Shown one piece after another: positions 1 to 6,540 of a stretch of DNA of 7,973 nucleotides. A model generated the notes under the pieces. That model was not told where the DNA came from. It saw nothing but the letters and a program-made list of their open reading frames with translations, and ran no database searches. The position numbers were made by a program, and so were the translations under genes. Each line of letters opens with the position of its first letter. Within the stretch, counting starts at the first letter, position 1. The stretch covers positions 1-7,973 of the forward strand of contig JAVVVD010000015.1 in the NCBI GenBank assembly GCA_036652795.1, written 5' to 3'. Source of the stretch: JAVVVD01 sp036652795. GTDB lineage: Bacteria; Bacillota; Clostridia; Christensenellales; CAG-138.

Positions 1-174
1 GTCAGAGCATTCCCAACAGCCTTTTATACCTTTCGCAGTGCAACAATCATACTGGTAACACCCCTGTGGGGACAGCCTTTTCCCACAATTGTTTTCTGAT
101 TTACAACTGCATTTTCCATCAGTACAGCAAAAGCTACAAACTAATCCACAATATGCTATTGAATTTTCAGTCAT
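1..174 (-). CDS. DUF3795-type cysteine-rich protein, N-terminal part (runs off window)
   Basis: Reading the minus strand from ATG at 174-172 gives 58 uninterrupted codons to the window edge, so the C-terminus is missing. A strong ribosome binding site (AGGAGG, plus-strand 182-187) lies 7 nt upstream and fixes the start. Twelve of the 58 residues are cysteine (C9, C13, C16, C17, C22, C24, C30, C39, C44, C45, C53, C56). The opening YCGLVCSFC resembles the start of DUF3795 proteins, small Cys-rich bacterial and archaeal proteins thought to bind metal, whose biochemical role is not established. No signal peptide or membrane segment is seen, so it is probably cytoplasmic. It lies downstream of tRNA-Ser on the same strand but behind a terminator (233-274), so it probably has its own promoter in the AT-rich stretch 190-232; I could not settle on one set of boxes. 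The family call is from motif recognition and is fairly but not fully certain. Confidence 0.72.
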   Translation of the reverse strand, partial: MTENSIAYCGLVCSFCCTDGKCSCKSENNCGKRLSPQGCYQYDCCTAKGIKGCWECSD

Positions 175-232
175 ACGCCTACCTCCTGTTATATAAATAA
201 TTTCCAGTCAAGTATAACATCAATTTGAGTAT

Positions 233-274
233 AGAAAAAGACCTAACTTCCCCTTGGTGGGAAATCAGGTCTTT
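233..274 (-). terminator. Intrinsic terminator after tRNA-Ser
   Basis: On the minus strand the arms AAAGACCT (plus 267-274) and AGGTCTTT (plus 237-244) are perfectly complementary over 8 bp. Inside them a TTTCCC/GGGGAA pairing can extend the hairpin. The downstream arm runs into a T-rich tract (the A run at plus 235-239). It begins 2 nt past the encoded CCA of the tRNA, so it should end the tRNA transcript before the DUF3795 gene. Confidence 0.82.
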
Positions 275-275
275 A

Positions 276-364
276 TGGCGGAGAGGGTGGGATTCGAACC
301 CACGTGCGCTTGCGCGCAAACTGATTTCGAGTCAGCCCCGTTATGACCACTTCGATACCTCTCC
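276..364 (-). tRNA. tRNA-Ser (anticodon CGA), CCA encoded
   Basis: The minus strand folds as a class II tRNA. The acceptor stem GGAGAGG (plus 358-364) pairs with CCTCTCC (plus 280-286), followed by discriminator G (279) and an encoded CCA (276-278). The anticodon loop CTCGAAA has anticodon CGA at plus 327-329, which reads the serine codon UCG. The anticodon stem is closed by one G-T wobble. The long variable arm has stem TGCGC/GCGCA with loop GCAA, as expected of tRNA-Ser. The T arm GTGGG-TTCGAAT-CCCAC is perfect, and the D loop keeps the GTGG motif. Total length is 89 nt including CCA. It stands alone, with a terminator directly downstream. Confidence 0.96.
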
Positions 365-599
365 ATATTTAAATGCGCGATATTGCAGAGCAAAACACAG
401 CCATGAAATATGAATCACAATGGGAGTCAATTAGCAAAATAAATGATTCACCAAAGCACTAAAACATATAAGTTGCACTAATATGTTGCCTGCGCAATGG
501 AAATTATACAATATGCGGATGCAAATTGCAATGCGTATTTAACGGTATATGCGGCGGATAATGTAGCACTATGATTTTCGGTTTTGAAAAAGTGCCCAA

Positions 600-628
600 T
601 TCCAATGTTAGAAAATCTGTGCTATACT
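600..628 (+). promoter_or_regulatory. Probable sigma-A promoter of the two-component/GerMN operon
   Basis: An extended -10 element, TGC followed by TATACT (623-628), is preceded at a 17-nt spacing by a poor -35 box, TTCCAA (600-605). The extended TG at 620-621 would compensate for the weak -35. A start point near 635 would give a leader of about 43 nt before the ATG at 678. The weak -35 fits a promoter that depends on, or is modulated by, a regulator; that is inference. Confidence 0.55.
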
Positions 629-655
629 ATGAACAAATGTAGATAAATCTGAGCA
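604..655 (+). repeat. Imperfect direct repeat across the operon promoter (possible operator)
   Basis: Two 20-nt units, 604-623 and 636-655, match at 14 of 20 positions. Both begin AATGT and share the core AAATCTG. The centre-to-centre distance is 32 bp, close to three helical turns, so both would face the same side of the DNA. The first overlaps the promoter spacer and first base of the -10 box, and the second lies just past the likely start of transcription. OmpR-family regulators bind direct repeats, so an autoregulatory site is possible but unproven. Confidence 0.3.
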
Positions 656-677
656 TCGCGCACGCTGGGAGGGTAAT

Positions 678-1358
678 ATGGCAAAACGCATACTGCTTGT
701 TGACGACGAACCGTTAATACTCAAAGGGCTTAAATTTGCCCTTGAACAGGATTCATATGAGATTGATACCGCAGAGGATGGCGAGCAGGCTCTTAAAAAA
801 GCACTTGCAGGCAGTTATGACATGATATTGTTGGATGTTATGCTGCCGAAAATGTCGGGCATAGAGGTATGCCAAGCTGTGCGTGAGCAGAGCAACGTGC
901 CAATAATCATGATTACGGCCAAAGGCGAAGATATGGACAAGATATTGGGGCTTGAATACGGTGCGGACGATTATATGACCAAGCCTTTCAACATTTTGGA
1001 GGTAAAGGCACGCATAAAAACAATACTGCGCCGCATGGCGGATAAGGGCTCGGTAAAGCTTGAAATAAGCATTAACGGACTTTCAATAAATATTGGCAGC
1101 CGCAGTGTGGTGGCAAATGGTGTGCCGGCCAATCTGACGGTAAAGGAATTTGACCTGCTAAAGCTGTTTATGAGCAATCCAGGCAAGGTATTTACGCGGG
1201 ACGGACTGCTTGAAACCATCTGGGGTTTTGATTATCTGGGCGATTTCCGCACGGTTGACGTACATATACGCCGACTGCGCGAGAAGATTGAGCCTGATCC
1301 TGCAAATCCTACGTATATATTGACTAAGTGGGGAGTTGGATATTACTTTGCGGAGTAG
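678..1358 (+). CDS. OmpR/PhoB-family response regulator
   Basis: A 226-residue DNA-binding response regulator, the normal length for the OmpR family. The N-terminal receiver domain (about 3-118) has the acidic pair D9/D10, the phosphoacceptor D53 in ILLDVMLP, the switch T80, and K102 in the KPF motif. The C-terminal winged helix (about 128-225) has TVKEFDLL, the recognition helix around RTVDVHIRRLREK, and the terminal wing WGVGYYF. The ATG is set by GGAGG at 668-672 with 5-nt spacing. It is the first gene of the operon and overlaps the start of the partner kinase. By family knowledge, phosphorylation at D53 by that kinase would promote dimerisation and DNA binding. Sequence resembles WalR, PhoP and MtrA about equally by eye, so I give no symbol. 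The neighbours (GerMN lipoproteins) favour an MtrA-like envelope role, as inference. Confidence 0.95.
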   Translation: MAKRILLVDDEPLILKGLKFALEQDSYEIDTAEDGEQALKKALAGSYDMILLDVMLPKMSGIEVCQAVREQSNVPIIMITAKGEDMDKILGLEYGADDYMTKPFNILEVKARIKTILRRMADKGSVKLEISINGLSINIGSRSVVANGVPANLTVKEFDLLKLFMSNPGKVFTRDGLLETIWGFDYLGDFRTVDVHIRRLREKIEPDPANPTYILTKWGVGYYFAE

Positions 1359-2802
1359 AATATTCGGTTCGGTACGCGCACGTATGGTGCTGATATATCT
1401 GCTTGTCACGGTGGTGGCGCTGGTGGCAATAAGCAGGGTTGTGTCTGTGCTGATGGAGGAATTCCTGGTATCCCAACGCACAAAGGCACAACTGCAGAGC
1501 ACTACGCGGCTGGCGCTGGAGATAGTGCCGGAGCTGGAGAACAATGATACGGAAGCAATATACAAATTGATTTCTAAGCGGGCGCAAACAATGGGCGGCC
1601 GCGTATTGGTATTGGACACGGATTCTGTGGTACAACTGGACTCAGCGTCTCAGCAGAATGGTTTTTGCCTTCCATACCGTGAGGTGCGGGATGTGCTAAT
1701 AGGTGGCAAGGCTTCTTCATATGGATTTCATCACATTGTTCGCACGCAAGAGCAAAATGGATTGCTGGCAATGGGTGAAGAGACAGTGTGGGCAGTTTAT
1801 TACACCGCTCCAATAACCGCGGACGGAGTATATATAGGGGTGCTATTGTTTTCATCGCTGATACAGGATGTTGAAAATAGTGTGCGCGGTGTGTTAAAAC
1901 AGATAACGGCAGTCTTTACTGCAGTTATTGTGGTGATGGGGGTAATAAGTTTTTTGCTATCTGGCTGGCTTACAAAACCAATAGTTGAGCTTACAGGCGC
2001 TATACGCAGGATGGGAAAGCAAGGATATGGCGTAAAGGTAGAAGTTAAGGGCGGTGGCGAGATAGCCGAACTTGGCAATGCATTTAACCGTATGAGCGAA
2101 CGCATCGAGGATCATGATAGGGTAAGGGATGAGTTTATAGCCAATGCTTCACATGAGCTTAAAACGCCACTGTCCACGATGAAGCTGCTGTCAGAATCAA
2201 TATTATATGACGAAAAAGCTGATCCTGCGGTGATGCGCGAGTTCTTTTCAGATGTGAATCATGAGATGGATAGGTTGTCAAGGATAGTGACGGATCTATT
2301 GCGCCTGGTGCAGGACGATGTGATTGATTCGGAGCTAAAGCTTGTGACGGTGGAGCTTGGTGGCATGGTGGCAAGGGTGGCGGTAAGGGTAAAGCCGCTT
2401 GCCGATAAAAAAGGAATAAAATTGACAACCGATCTTGCACCGGTAAATGTGAAGGCGGATGAACTCAGAATTGAGCAGGCGATTGTGAACCTGATTGAGA
2501 ATGCCATAAAGTATACAGATAAAGGTGAGGTTAAGGTAAGCCTGAGCGTGGAGGACGATGAAACGGTGCTAAGGGTGATGGATACAGGCATTGGAATACC
2601 GCCGGAAGCCCAGCAGCATGTATTTGAACGGTTTTACCGTGTTGATAAGGCGCGTTCACGCGGCACAGGTGGTACGGGCCTGGGGCTGGCAATAGTTGAA
2701 AAAACGATAGCGCTGCATGGCGGAAGCATTGAACTTGCAAGCGAAGTGGGGGTAGGCAGTACGTTTACGGTGCGGCTCCCTATAAGCATGGAGGTTGAAT
2801 AG
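1348..2802 (+). CDS. Sensor histidine kinase, HAMP-HisKA-HATPase, partner of the upstream regulator
   Basis: The membrane kinase reads open from TTG at 1336 (488 codons) but has no ATG before residue 17. I prefer TTG at 1348 (484 codons, overlapping the regulator by 11 bp), because GGGGAG at 1330-1335 directly abuts the 1336 TTG but lies 12 nt before this one. In 488-residue numbering: TM1 about 17-39; an extracytoplasmic sensor of about 145 residues with a PhoR/WalK-like strand (RVLVLDTDSVVQLDS); TM2 190-212; HAMP about 212-265. HisKA has H273 in ASHELKTPLS; the ATPase has an N box (N385, N389), G1 DTGIGIP (416-422), an F box FERFYR, and G2 GTGGTGLGL (443-451). All catalytic motifs are intact. 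No cytoplasmic PAS domain is present between HAMP and HisKA, unlike typical WalK, so it is closer in layout to MtrB or short PhoR-type kinases. The signal it senses is unknown. Confidence 0.93.
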   Translation: MRSRIFGSVRARMVLIYLLVTVVALVAISRVVSVLMEEFLVSQRTKAQLQSTTRLALEIVPELENNDTEAIYKLISKRAQTMGGRVLVLDTDSVVQLDSASQQNGFCLPYREVRDVLIGGKASSYGFHHIVRTQEQNGLLAMGEETVWAVYYTAPITADGVYIGVLLFSSLIQDVENSVRGVLKQITAVFTAVIVVMGVISFLLSGWLTKPIVELTGAIRRMGKQGYGVKVEVKGGGEIAELGNAFNRMSERIEDHDRVRDEFIANASHELKTPLSTMKLLSESILYDEKADPAVMREFFSDVNHEMDRLSRIVTDLLRLVQDDVIDSELKLVTVELGGMVARVAVRVKPLADKKGIKLTTDLAPVNVKADELRIEQAIVNLIENAIKYTDKGEVKVSLSVEDDETVLRVMDTGIGIPPEAQQHVFERFYRVDKARSRGTGGTGLGLAIVEKTIALHGGSIELASEVGVGSTFTVRLPISMEVE

Positions 2803-3855
2803 ATGGAGACAAGGATTAATGCGCGCAAAAGAATAGCCATAATTCTGGCGATGCTGATGTGCATGGCTACGTTGTGCGGATGCTCTGAAATCAATATAAA
2901 AGAAGACAGCATAAACGAGCAGCTTCCACAGATAGACCCGGAGGAAGGCGTATCTAAGGATTTGAACGTGGCGTTGTATTACAGACTTACAAACGAAAAT
3001 TACCTTGTGAGCATTAAGCGCAATGTGCGCGTACGTGCCAATGAGCGTGCTGAAAATGCGATAATACGCACTTTGCTTGAAGGCGTTCCACCACTTTCAA
3101 ACAATGTAAGCATGCCGTTTGCCAGCGGAATTTCAATTGTGAATGTGTCGCTTGATGGCGATATACTCTATATAACGCTTTCTGCTGATTTCCTTGATGA
3201 AACTAAACTCACCGAGGTAACGGATGAAGCACAGATTGCTTTGGATAAAGGTACTATCAATCAGGATGAATACGACAATATGGTAGCCGAGGCGCAAGAT
3301 GAGCTTAAAACCCAGCGCAGGCTTGGTGTATATTCGATAATAAACGCCATAACTGGATACAGCACAAGCGTACGTGTGCAATTCCTTGTGGACGTGGATG
3401 GATCTGGTACGGGCGTGAGACTAGAACGGACGACGCTGGGAATGCCGGTGCAGACGGATGCGGGCAGCAATTTACTGGAACCGATGGGATTTTATCAGGA
3501 GATAATTGCCGATCCTGCTCGTATATTAGATTGTATGCTGCGGCATATGGAGAGCGGAGAATATGAAGCAGCCTATATGCTGTTTGCCGAAGGGGCGAAT
3601 GATGGTACGCACAAGCCTACCTTTGCAAACTTTGAAGCGCAGATGCGGGCGATTGGCACTATTACCAGCCATGAGATAATTAGCAGCAGCGTAGATGCCG
3701 ATTCTGGAATTAACAATATAAATGTTACACTTAGATTGCAGCTCGAAAACGAGCGCGAAGAAACCGTCAACTGCGAGATGCAAATGATCCGCGACGGAGA
3801 TATTTACAAAGTGTGCTACGATGCATTTAGAGATATACTGGAAGGTCTGCTATGA
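2803..3855 (+). CDS. GerMN-domain lipoprotein with NTF2-like C-terminal region
   Basis: A 350-residue predicted lipoprotein. The basic N-terminus (RKR at 8-10), hydrophobic stretch (11-24) and lipobox LCGC with lipidated C27 place it on the outer face of the cytoplasmic membrane; position +2 is Ser. Residues about 53-228 look like a GerMN domain: opening strands NVALYYRL, helix AENAIIRTLLEG, strand-strand SIVNVSLDGDILYITLS, and helix LGVYSIINAITGY leading to VRVQFLVD. A charged helical insertion (about 131-172) interrupts the domain before its last helix. Residues about 235-350 form a second domain (helical LDCMLRHMESGEYEAAYMLF, then strands) resembling NTF2-like folds; that call is weaker. 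The ATG follows the kinase stop directly (TAG-ATG) and is served by GGAGG at 2790-2794 with 8-nt spacing, so translation is probably coupled. The position after the kinase suggests a role in signal input, as LpqB has for MtrB; this is inference. Confidence 0.85.
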   Translation: METRINARKRIAIILAMLMCMATLCGCSEINIKEDSINEQLPQIDPEEGVSKDLNVALYYRLTNENYLVSIKRNVRVRANERAENAIIRTLLEGVPPLSNNVSMPFASGISIVNVSLDGDILYITLSADFLDETKLTEVTDEAQIALDKGTINQDEYDNMVAEAQDELKTQRRLGVYSIINAITGYSTSVRVQFLVDVDGSGTGVRLERTTLGMPVQTDAGSNLLEPMGFYQEIIADPARILDCMLRHMESGEYEAAYMLFAEGANDGTHKPTFANFEAQMRAIGTITSHEIISSSVDADSGINNINVTLRLQLENEREETVNCEMQMIRDGDIYKVCYDAFRDILEGLL

Positions 3856-5378
3856 AAAAAAGCAAGTTTGCCGCTGTGCCCGTGTTGCTGATAATGTGTG
3901 CTTGCATGGCGGGCTGCATAACAAATAATAACGAATATCCGCCGCAGCTTACATTAAGCGATGCGATGCCACCGGCTGTGCCGACAGAACACAGCTCGTT
4001 TGAGGCATCGCTATTTTTTGTATCCGAATATGGCAAATTGCTTACACCCGAGCGGCGCACAGTGGTGTGCAGCGTGGATTCAAGCCGCCCCGCGTCGGTT
4101 ATAGAGGCGTTGATAGCAGGGCCTGATTCACCTGAAAAATTTACGCCAAGCATGCCACAAGGGGTAAAGCTGGATAGGATAGAACTATCGGGCAATGTGT
4201 GCAATGTATATATTAGCGGTCAAAATGTACTTGTAGCCAGCGAATGGCTTACGGCAAGGGCTGCTGTGGCGGCAACATTGTATGCGGTGGAAGGCATTCC
4301 ATCTATAAATTTGTATTATAACGGAATGGAGCCGGGGTATGACGGCAATGCCATAGGCGTGGCTGTTCCAATATCAGAATCTCTTGAGGTTTACCTAAAC
4401 AATGTGCGCCACGAATACGAAATGCTAAATCAGGTTGGCATTTCGTATGAGGATAGCTACGTTACGCGCAATGTCACGCTATATTTTGCGGATGTCGGCA
4501 ACAGATTGCTGATTGCCAACAATGTTGACTTGAATTACAATGCAGGCACATCAAGGGATGAGCTTGTAAAGCTGCTTGTTACAGAGCTTATGGAAAGTAA
4601 CGCGGATCAAAACCTGGAATCAGTGATGCCGGATGACTTGACGTTTGCTGAGGAACCGCAGGTGCACGATACAGGTGTGACGGATGTTGAAAAAAAGCAA
4701 CTGCCGACATCGGAACCAAGTGAAAATGATGATGAAAGCGTTATAAGCGTGGTATTTGACCGGCCGGAACAGCAATATGACGAGCGGCTTATGTGCGGCG
4801 CAATAACGATGACGCTTACGGGATATATTCCGAATGTGCAGGGTGTAAGGATAAGCCTGCGCGAGAGCGATGGAACGATTACACCGCTGTATGATGGTGA
4901 TTATTTTACCAGAGAGGATTTTAAAAACTACGTTGGACACTATGCATACATCGCATATCCGGATGCGGAAGGGACGCTGCTGTACCGTGTGCCGCGAGCT
5001 ATGCCGGGCTTTGATGTTTATGATGCGAAGAAAAGGCTGGCAGAATTTTTCAAAGGTCCAGCTAAACCAGGAGTGATGTTTCCGCTATTTAGCGAAGCAG
5101 ATGCGCTTGATGTATATGTGACGGACGACATAGCAGTGGTAAACTGGAGTGATGGCTTCAAAAACAAACTATTGAATATGCTTGATACCGGCGAATCCAG
5201 TCTACCAAAGGATAAGATAGAGCGGATGTTCATATATAGCGTGGTAAACACGCTTACAGAGCTTCCGGGTGTGAAAAGGGTATGGATGCTGGAAAATGGC
5301 AAAAAGCTGGGAATGATTGATGACATATATCTTGGCAATGCCCTTTTGCGAAATCCAGGAATAATGGCGGATGGCTAA
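3852..5378 (+). CDS. Lipoprotein with three tandem GerMN-like domains
   Basis: A 508-residue predicted lipoprotein: lysine-rich start, hydrophobic core (7-19), lipobox MAGC with lipidated C22. Nearly the whole mature protein seems built from three GerMN-type units. Unit 1 (about 51-178): ASLFFVSEYG, TPERRTV, SVIEALIAGP, MPQGVKL, VCNVYIS, ATLYAVEGIPSINLYY. Unit 2 (about 206-345): NVTLYFADVGNRLL, ELVKLLVTELMES, VMPDDL, SVISVVF, ITMTLTGYIPNVQGVRISL, with an acidic low-complexity insertion at 264-296. Unit 3 (about 363-505): YIAYPDAEGTLLYRVPR, AKKRLAEFFKGP, DIAVVNWSDGF, YSVVNTLTELPGVKRVWML, and the usual family ending DDIYLGNALLRNP. Unit 3 is the most canonical. The start overlaps the previous stop by 4 bp (ATGA), with GGAAGG at 3840-3845 and 6-nt spacing. 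GerMN domains occur in spore germination protein GerM and in LpqB; their molecular role is not settled. I infer an envelope sensing or scaffold role with the kinase. Confidence 0.86.
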   Translation: MKKSKFAAVPVLLIMCACMAGCITNNNEYPPQLTLSDAMPPAVPTEHSSFEASLFFVSEYGKLLTPERRTVVCSVDSSRPASVIEALIAGPDSPEKFTPSMPQGVKLDRIELSGNVCNVYISGQNVLVASEWLTARAAVAATLYAVEGIPSINLYYNGMEPGYDGNAIGVAVPISESLEVYLNNVRHEYEMLNQVGISYEDSYVTRNVTLYFADVGNRLLIANNVDLNYNAGTSRDELVKLLVTELMESNADQNLESVMPDDLTFAEEPQVHDTGVTDVEKKQLPTSEPSENDDESVISVVFDRPEQQYDERLMCGAITMTLTGYIPNVQGVRISLRESDGTITPLYDGDYFTREDFKNYVGHYAYIAYPDAEGTLLYRVPRAMPGFDVYDAKKRLAEFFKGPAKPGVMFPLFSEADALDVYVTDDIAVVNWSDGFKNKLLNMLDTGESSLPKDKIERMFIYSVVNTLTELPGVKRVWMLENGKKLGMIDDIYLGNALLRNPGIMADG

Positions 5379-5380
5379 AA

Positions 5381-6502
5381 ATGGAACAATTATCAGTAAG
5401 CGCGGATAAAAATAGAATAATAGTTGGCATGTCCGGCGGCGTGGATTCTTCCGTAGCCGCTTTGCTCTTGAAGCGGCAAGGATATGATGTGGTTGGCGTG
5501 TTCATGAAGAACTGGGAAGAGAACGATGAAGATGGGGTGTGCACGGCAACGTTGGATTATGAGGATGTACGGCGCGTATGTGACAGTATAGATATACCGT
5601 ATTATACGGTAAATTTTTCCAAGGAGTACCGCGAAAGGGTATTTTCGTATTTTCTTGATGAATACAGGGCAGGGCGCACGCCAAATCCTGATGTGTTGTG
5701 CAACTGTGAAATTAAGTTCAAGGCTTTTTTGGATTTTGCTATTGGATTGGATGCGACAGCACTGGCAACAGGGCATTATGCAAGGTTGGACAAGAAAAAT
5801 GGCATTCGTTTGCTGCGCGCGCTGGACGCAGATAAGGATCAAACATATTTTCTTGCAGGCCTAACTAGCAGGCAGCTTGAGCGAGTGATATTCCCAGTGG
5901 GTGATATGCAAAAAGGCATACTGCGTAATTTAGCGGCGGAGGCAGGGCTATCCACCGCATATAAAAAGGATTCTACTGGAGTTTGTTTCATAGGCGAGCG
6001 GAATTTCAAACAGTTTTTGATGCAATACCTTCCGGCCTGTCCGGGTGACATGATAGATATAAATGGGCATATAGTTGGCAAACATGACGGGCTTATGTAC
6101 TATACGCTTGGTCAGCGGCGTGGGCTGGGAATAGGCGGCTCAAAAGATGGTAGCGGCGAGAGCTGGTTTGTGATAGGCAAGGATATGCAACGCAATCTGC
6201 TTATAGTGCAACAGGGCGAACATGATGAACTATATTCAACCGCATTGACAGCATCGCAGATTAACTTTATATCAGGCTGCGCTCCTGCGCAGGAATTCCA
6301 GTGTACGGCAAAGTTCAGATACCGCCAAAGTGACCAACCGGTAAATGTTACAATGCATAGCAATGGCTGTACCGTTGATTTTAAAACACCACAAAGAGCG
6401 GTAACACCAGGACAGTGGGTGGTATTCTATGATGGCGAAGCATGCTTGGGCGGCGGGGCAATAGATGAGGTTCGCCCGCTAAAAAAGATTATCATAAAAT
6501 AA
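5381..6502 (+). CDS. mnmA: tRNA-specific 2-thiouridylase MnmA
   Basis: A 373-residue cytoplasmic enzyme of normal family length. It adenylates U34 of tRNA-Glu, tRNA-Gln and tRNA-Lys and replaces the 2-oxygen with sulfur supplied by a desulfurase relay. The PP-loop SGGVDSS is at 18-24. The two redox/catalytic cysteines are C107 (in NPDVLCNCEIKF, with D104) and C202 (in GVCFIGERNF). Other family signatures are ATGHYAR, DKDQTYFL, LGQRRGLGIGG, and a C-terminal beta-barrel ending TPGQWVVFY and CLGGGAI. The ATG lies 2 nt after the lipoprotein stop; a weak GGATGG (5369-5374, 6-nt spacing) is the only ribosome binding site, so translation probably depends on coupling. Unlike many Firmicutes, no cysteine desulfurase gene sits beside it; its place at the end of an envelope-signalling operon is unusual. 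Confidence 0.97.
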   Translation: MEQLSVSADKNRIIVGMSGGVDSSVAALLLKRQGYDVVGVFMKNWEENDEDGVCTATLDYEDVRRVCDSIDIPYYTVNFSKEYRERVFSYFLDEYRAGRTPNPDVLCNCEIKFKAFLDFAIGLDATALATGHYARLDKKNGIRLLRALDADKDQTYFLAGLTSRQLERVIFPVGDMQKGILRNLAAEAGLSTAYKKDSTGVCFIGERNFKQFLMQYLPACPGDMIDINGHIVGKHDGLMYYTLGQRRGLGIGGSKDGSGESWFVIGKDMQRNLLIVQQGEHDELYSTALTASQINFISGCAPAQEFQCTAKFRYRQSDQPVNVTMHSNGCTVDFKTPQRAVTPGQWVVFYDGEACLGGGAIDEVRPLKKIIIK

Positions 6503-6540
6503 ATGGCGTGGGCGAGTAATGGCACATAATTGTGTAGAGC
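6503..6540. other. Short gap between convergent mnmA and murI, no terminator seen
   Basis: Only 38 nt separate the two stop codons. The one hairpin I find (CACA-TAAT-TGTG) has a 4-bp stem and no T tract on either strand, so it is unlikely to terminate transcription. The arms GCTAAAAA (6478-6485) and TTTTTAGC (6546-6553) form a distant inverted repeat lying inside the 3' ends of the two genes. Confidence 0.5.

Larger units (their letters stand above)
365..677. other. Intergenic region between tRNA-Ser and the two-component operon
   Basis: About 313 bp with no convincing gene on either strand. Going away from the tRNA, a minus-strand TTGACT (plus 425-430) sits where a -35 box for tRNA-Ser could lie, but the -10 region near 401-412 is weak. 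A 7-bp inverted repeat, AACATAT (463-469) and ATATGTT (481-487), has an 11-nt spacer and could be a small operator. The plus-strand promoter of the response regulator and a direct repeat occupy 600-655. Two tiny ATG frames (402-461 and 497-574) lack ribosome binding sites and are not called. Confidence 0.6.

Noticed and set aside
225..413. Plus-strand 62-codon open frame with the stretch RRGWDSNPRALARK
   Set aside because: It is the antisense of tRNA-Ser and its terminator; the RGWDSNPR string is a well-known false translation of tRNA-Ser genes. No ribosome binding site.
402..461. 19-codon plus-strand frame in the intergenic region
   Set aside because: No ribosome binding site and AT-driven composition; no support as a gene.
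497..574. 25-codon plus-strand frame starting MEIIQYADANC
   Set aside because: No ribosome binding site, no recognisable family, and too short to separate from chance.
1158..1635. Two minus-strand frames of 103 and 153 codons across the regulator/kinase junction
   Set aside because: They lie antisense to two clearly identified genes, have no good ribosome binding site and match no family.
678..2802. Assignment as WalR/WalK
   Set aside because: The kinase has no PAS domain between HAMP and HisKA, and no yycH/yycI genes follow; GerMN lipoproteins follow instead. The regulator alone cannot decide it.
5393..5842. 149-codon minus-strand frame inside mnmA
   Set aside because: Antisense shadow of a confidently identified enzyme gene; its composition follows from mnmA codon use.
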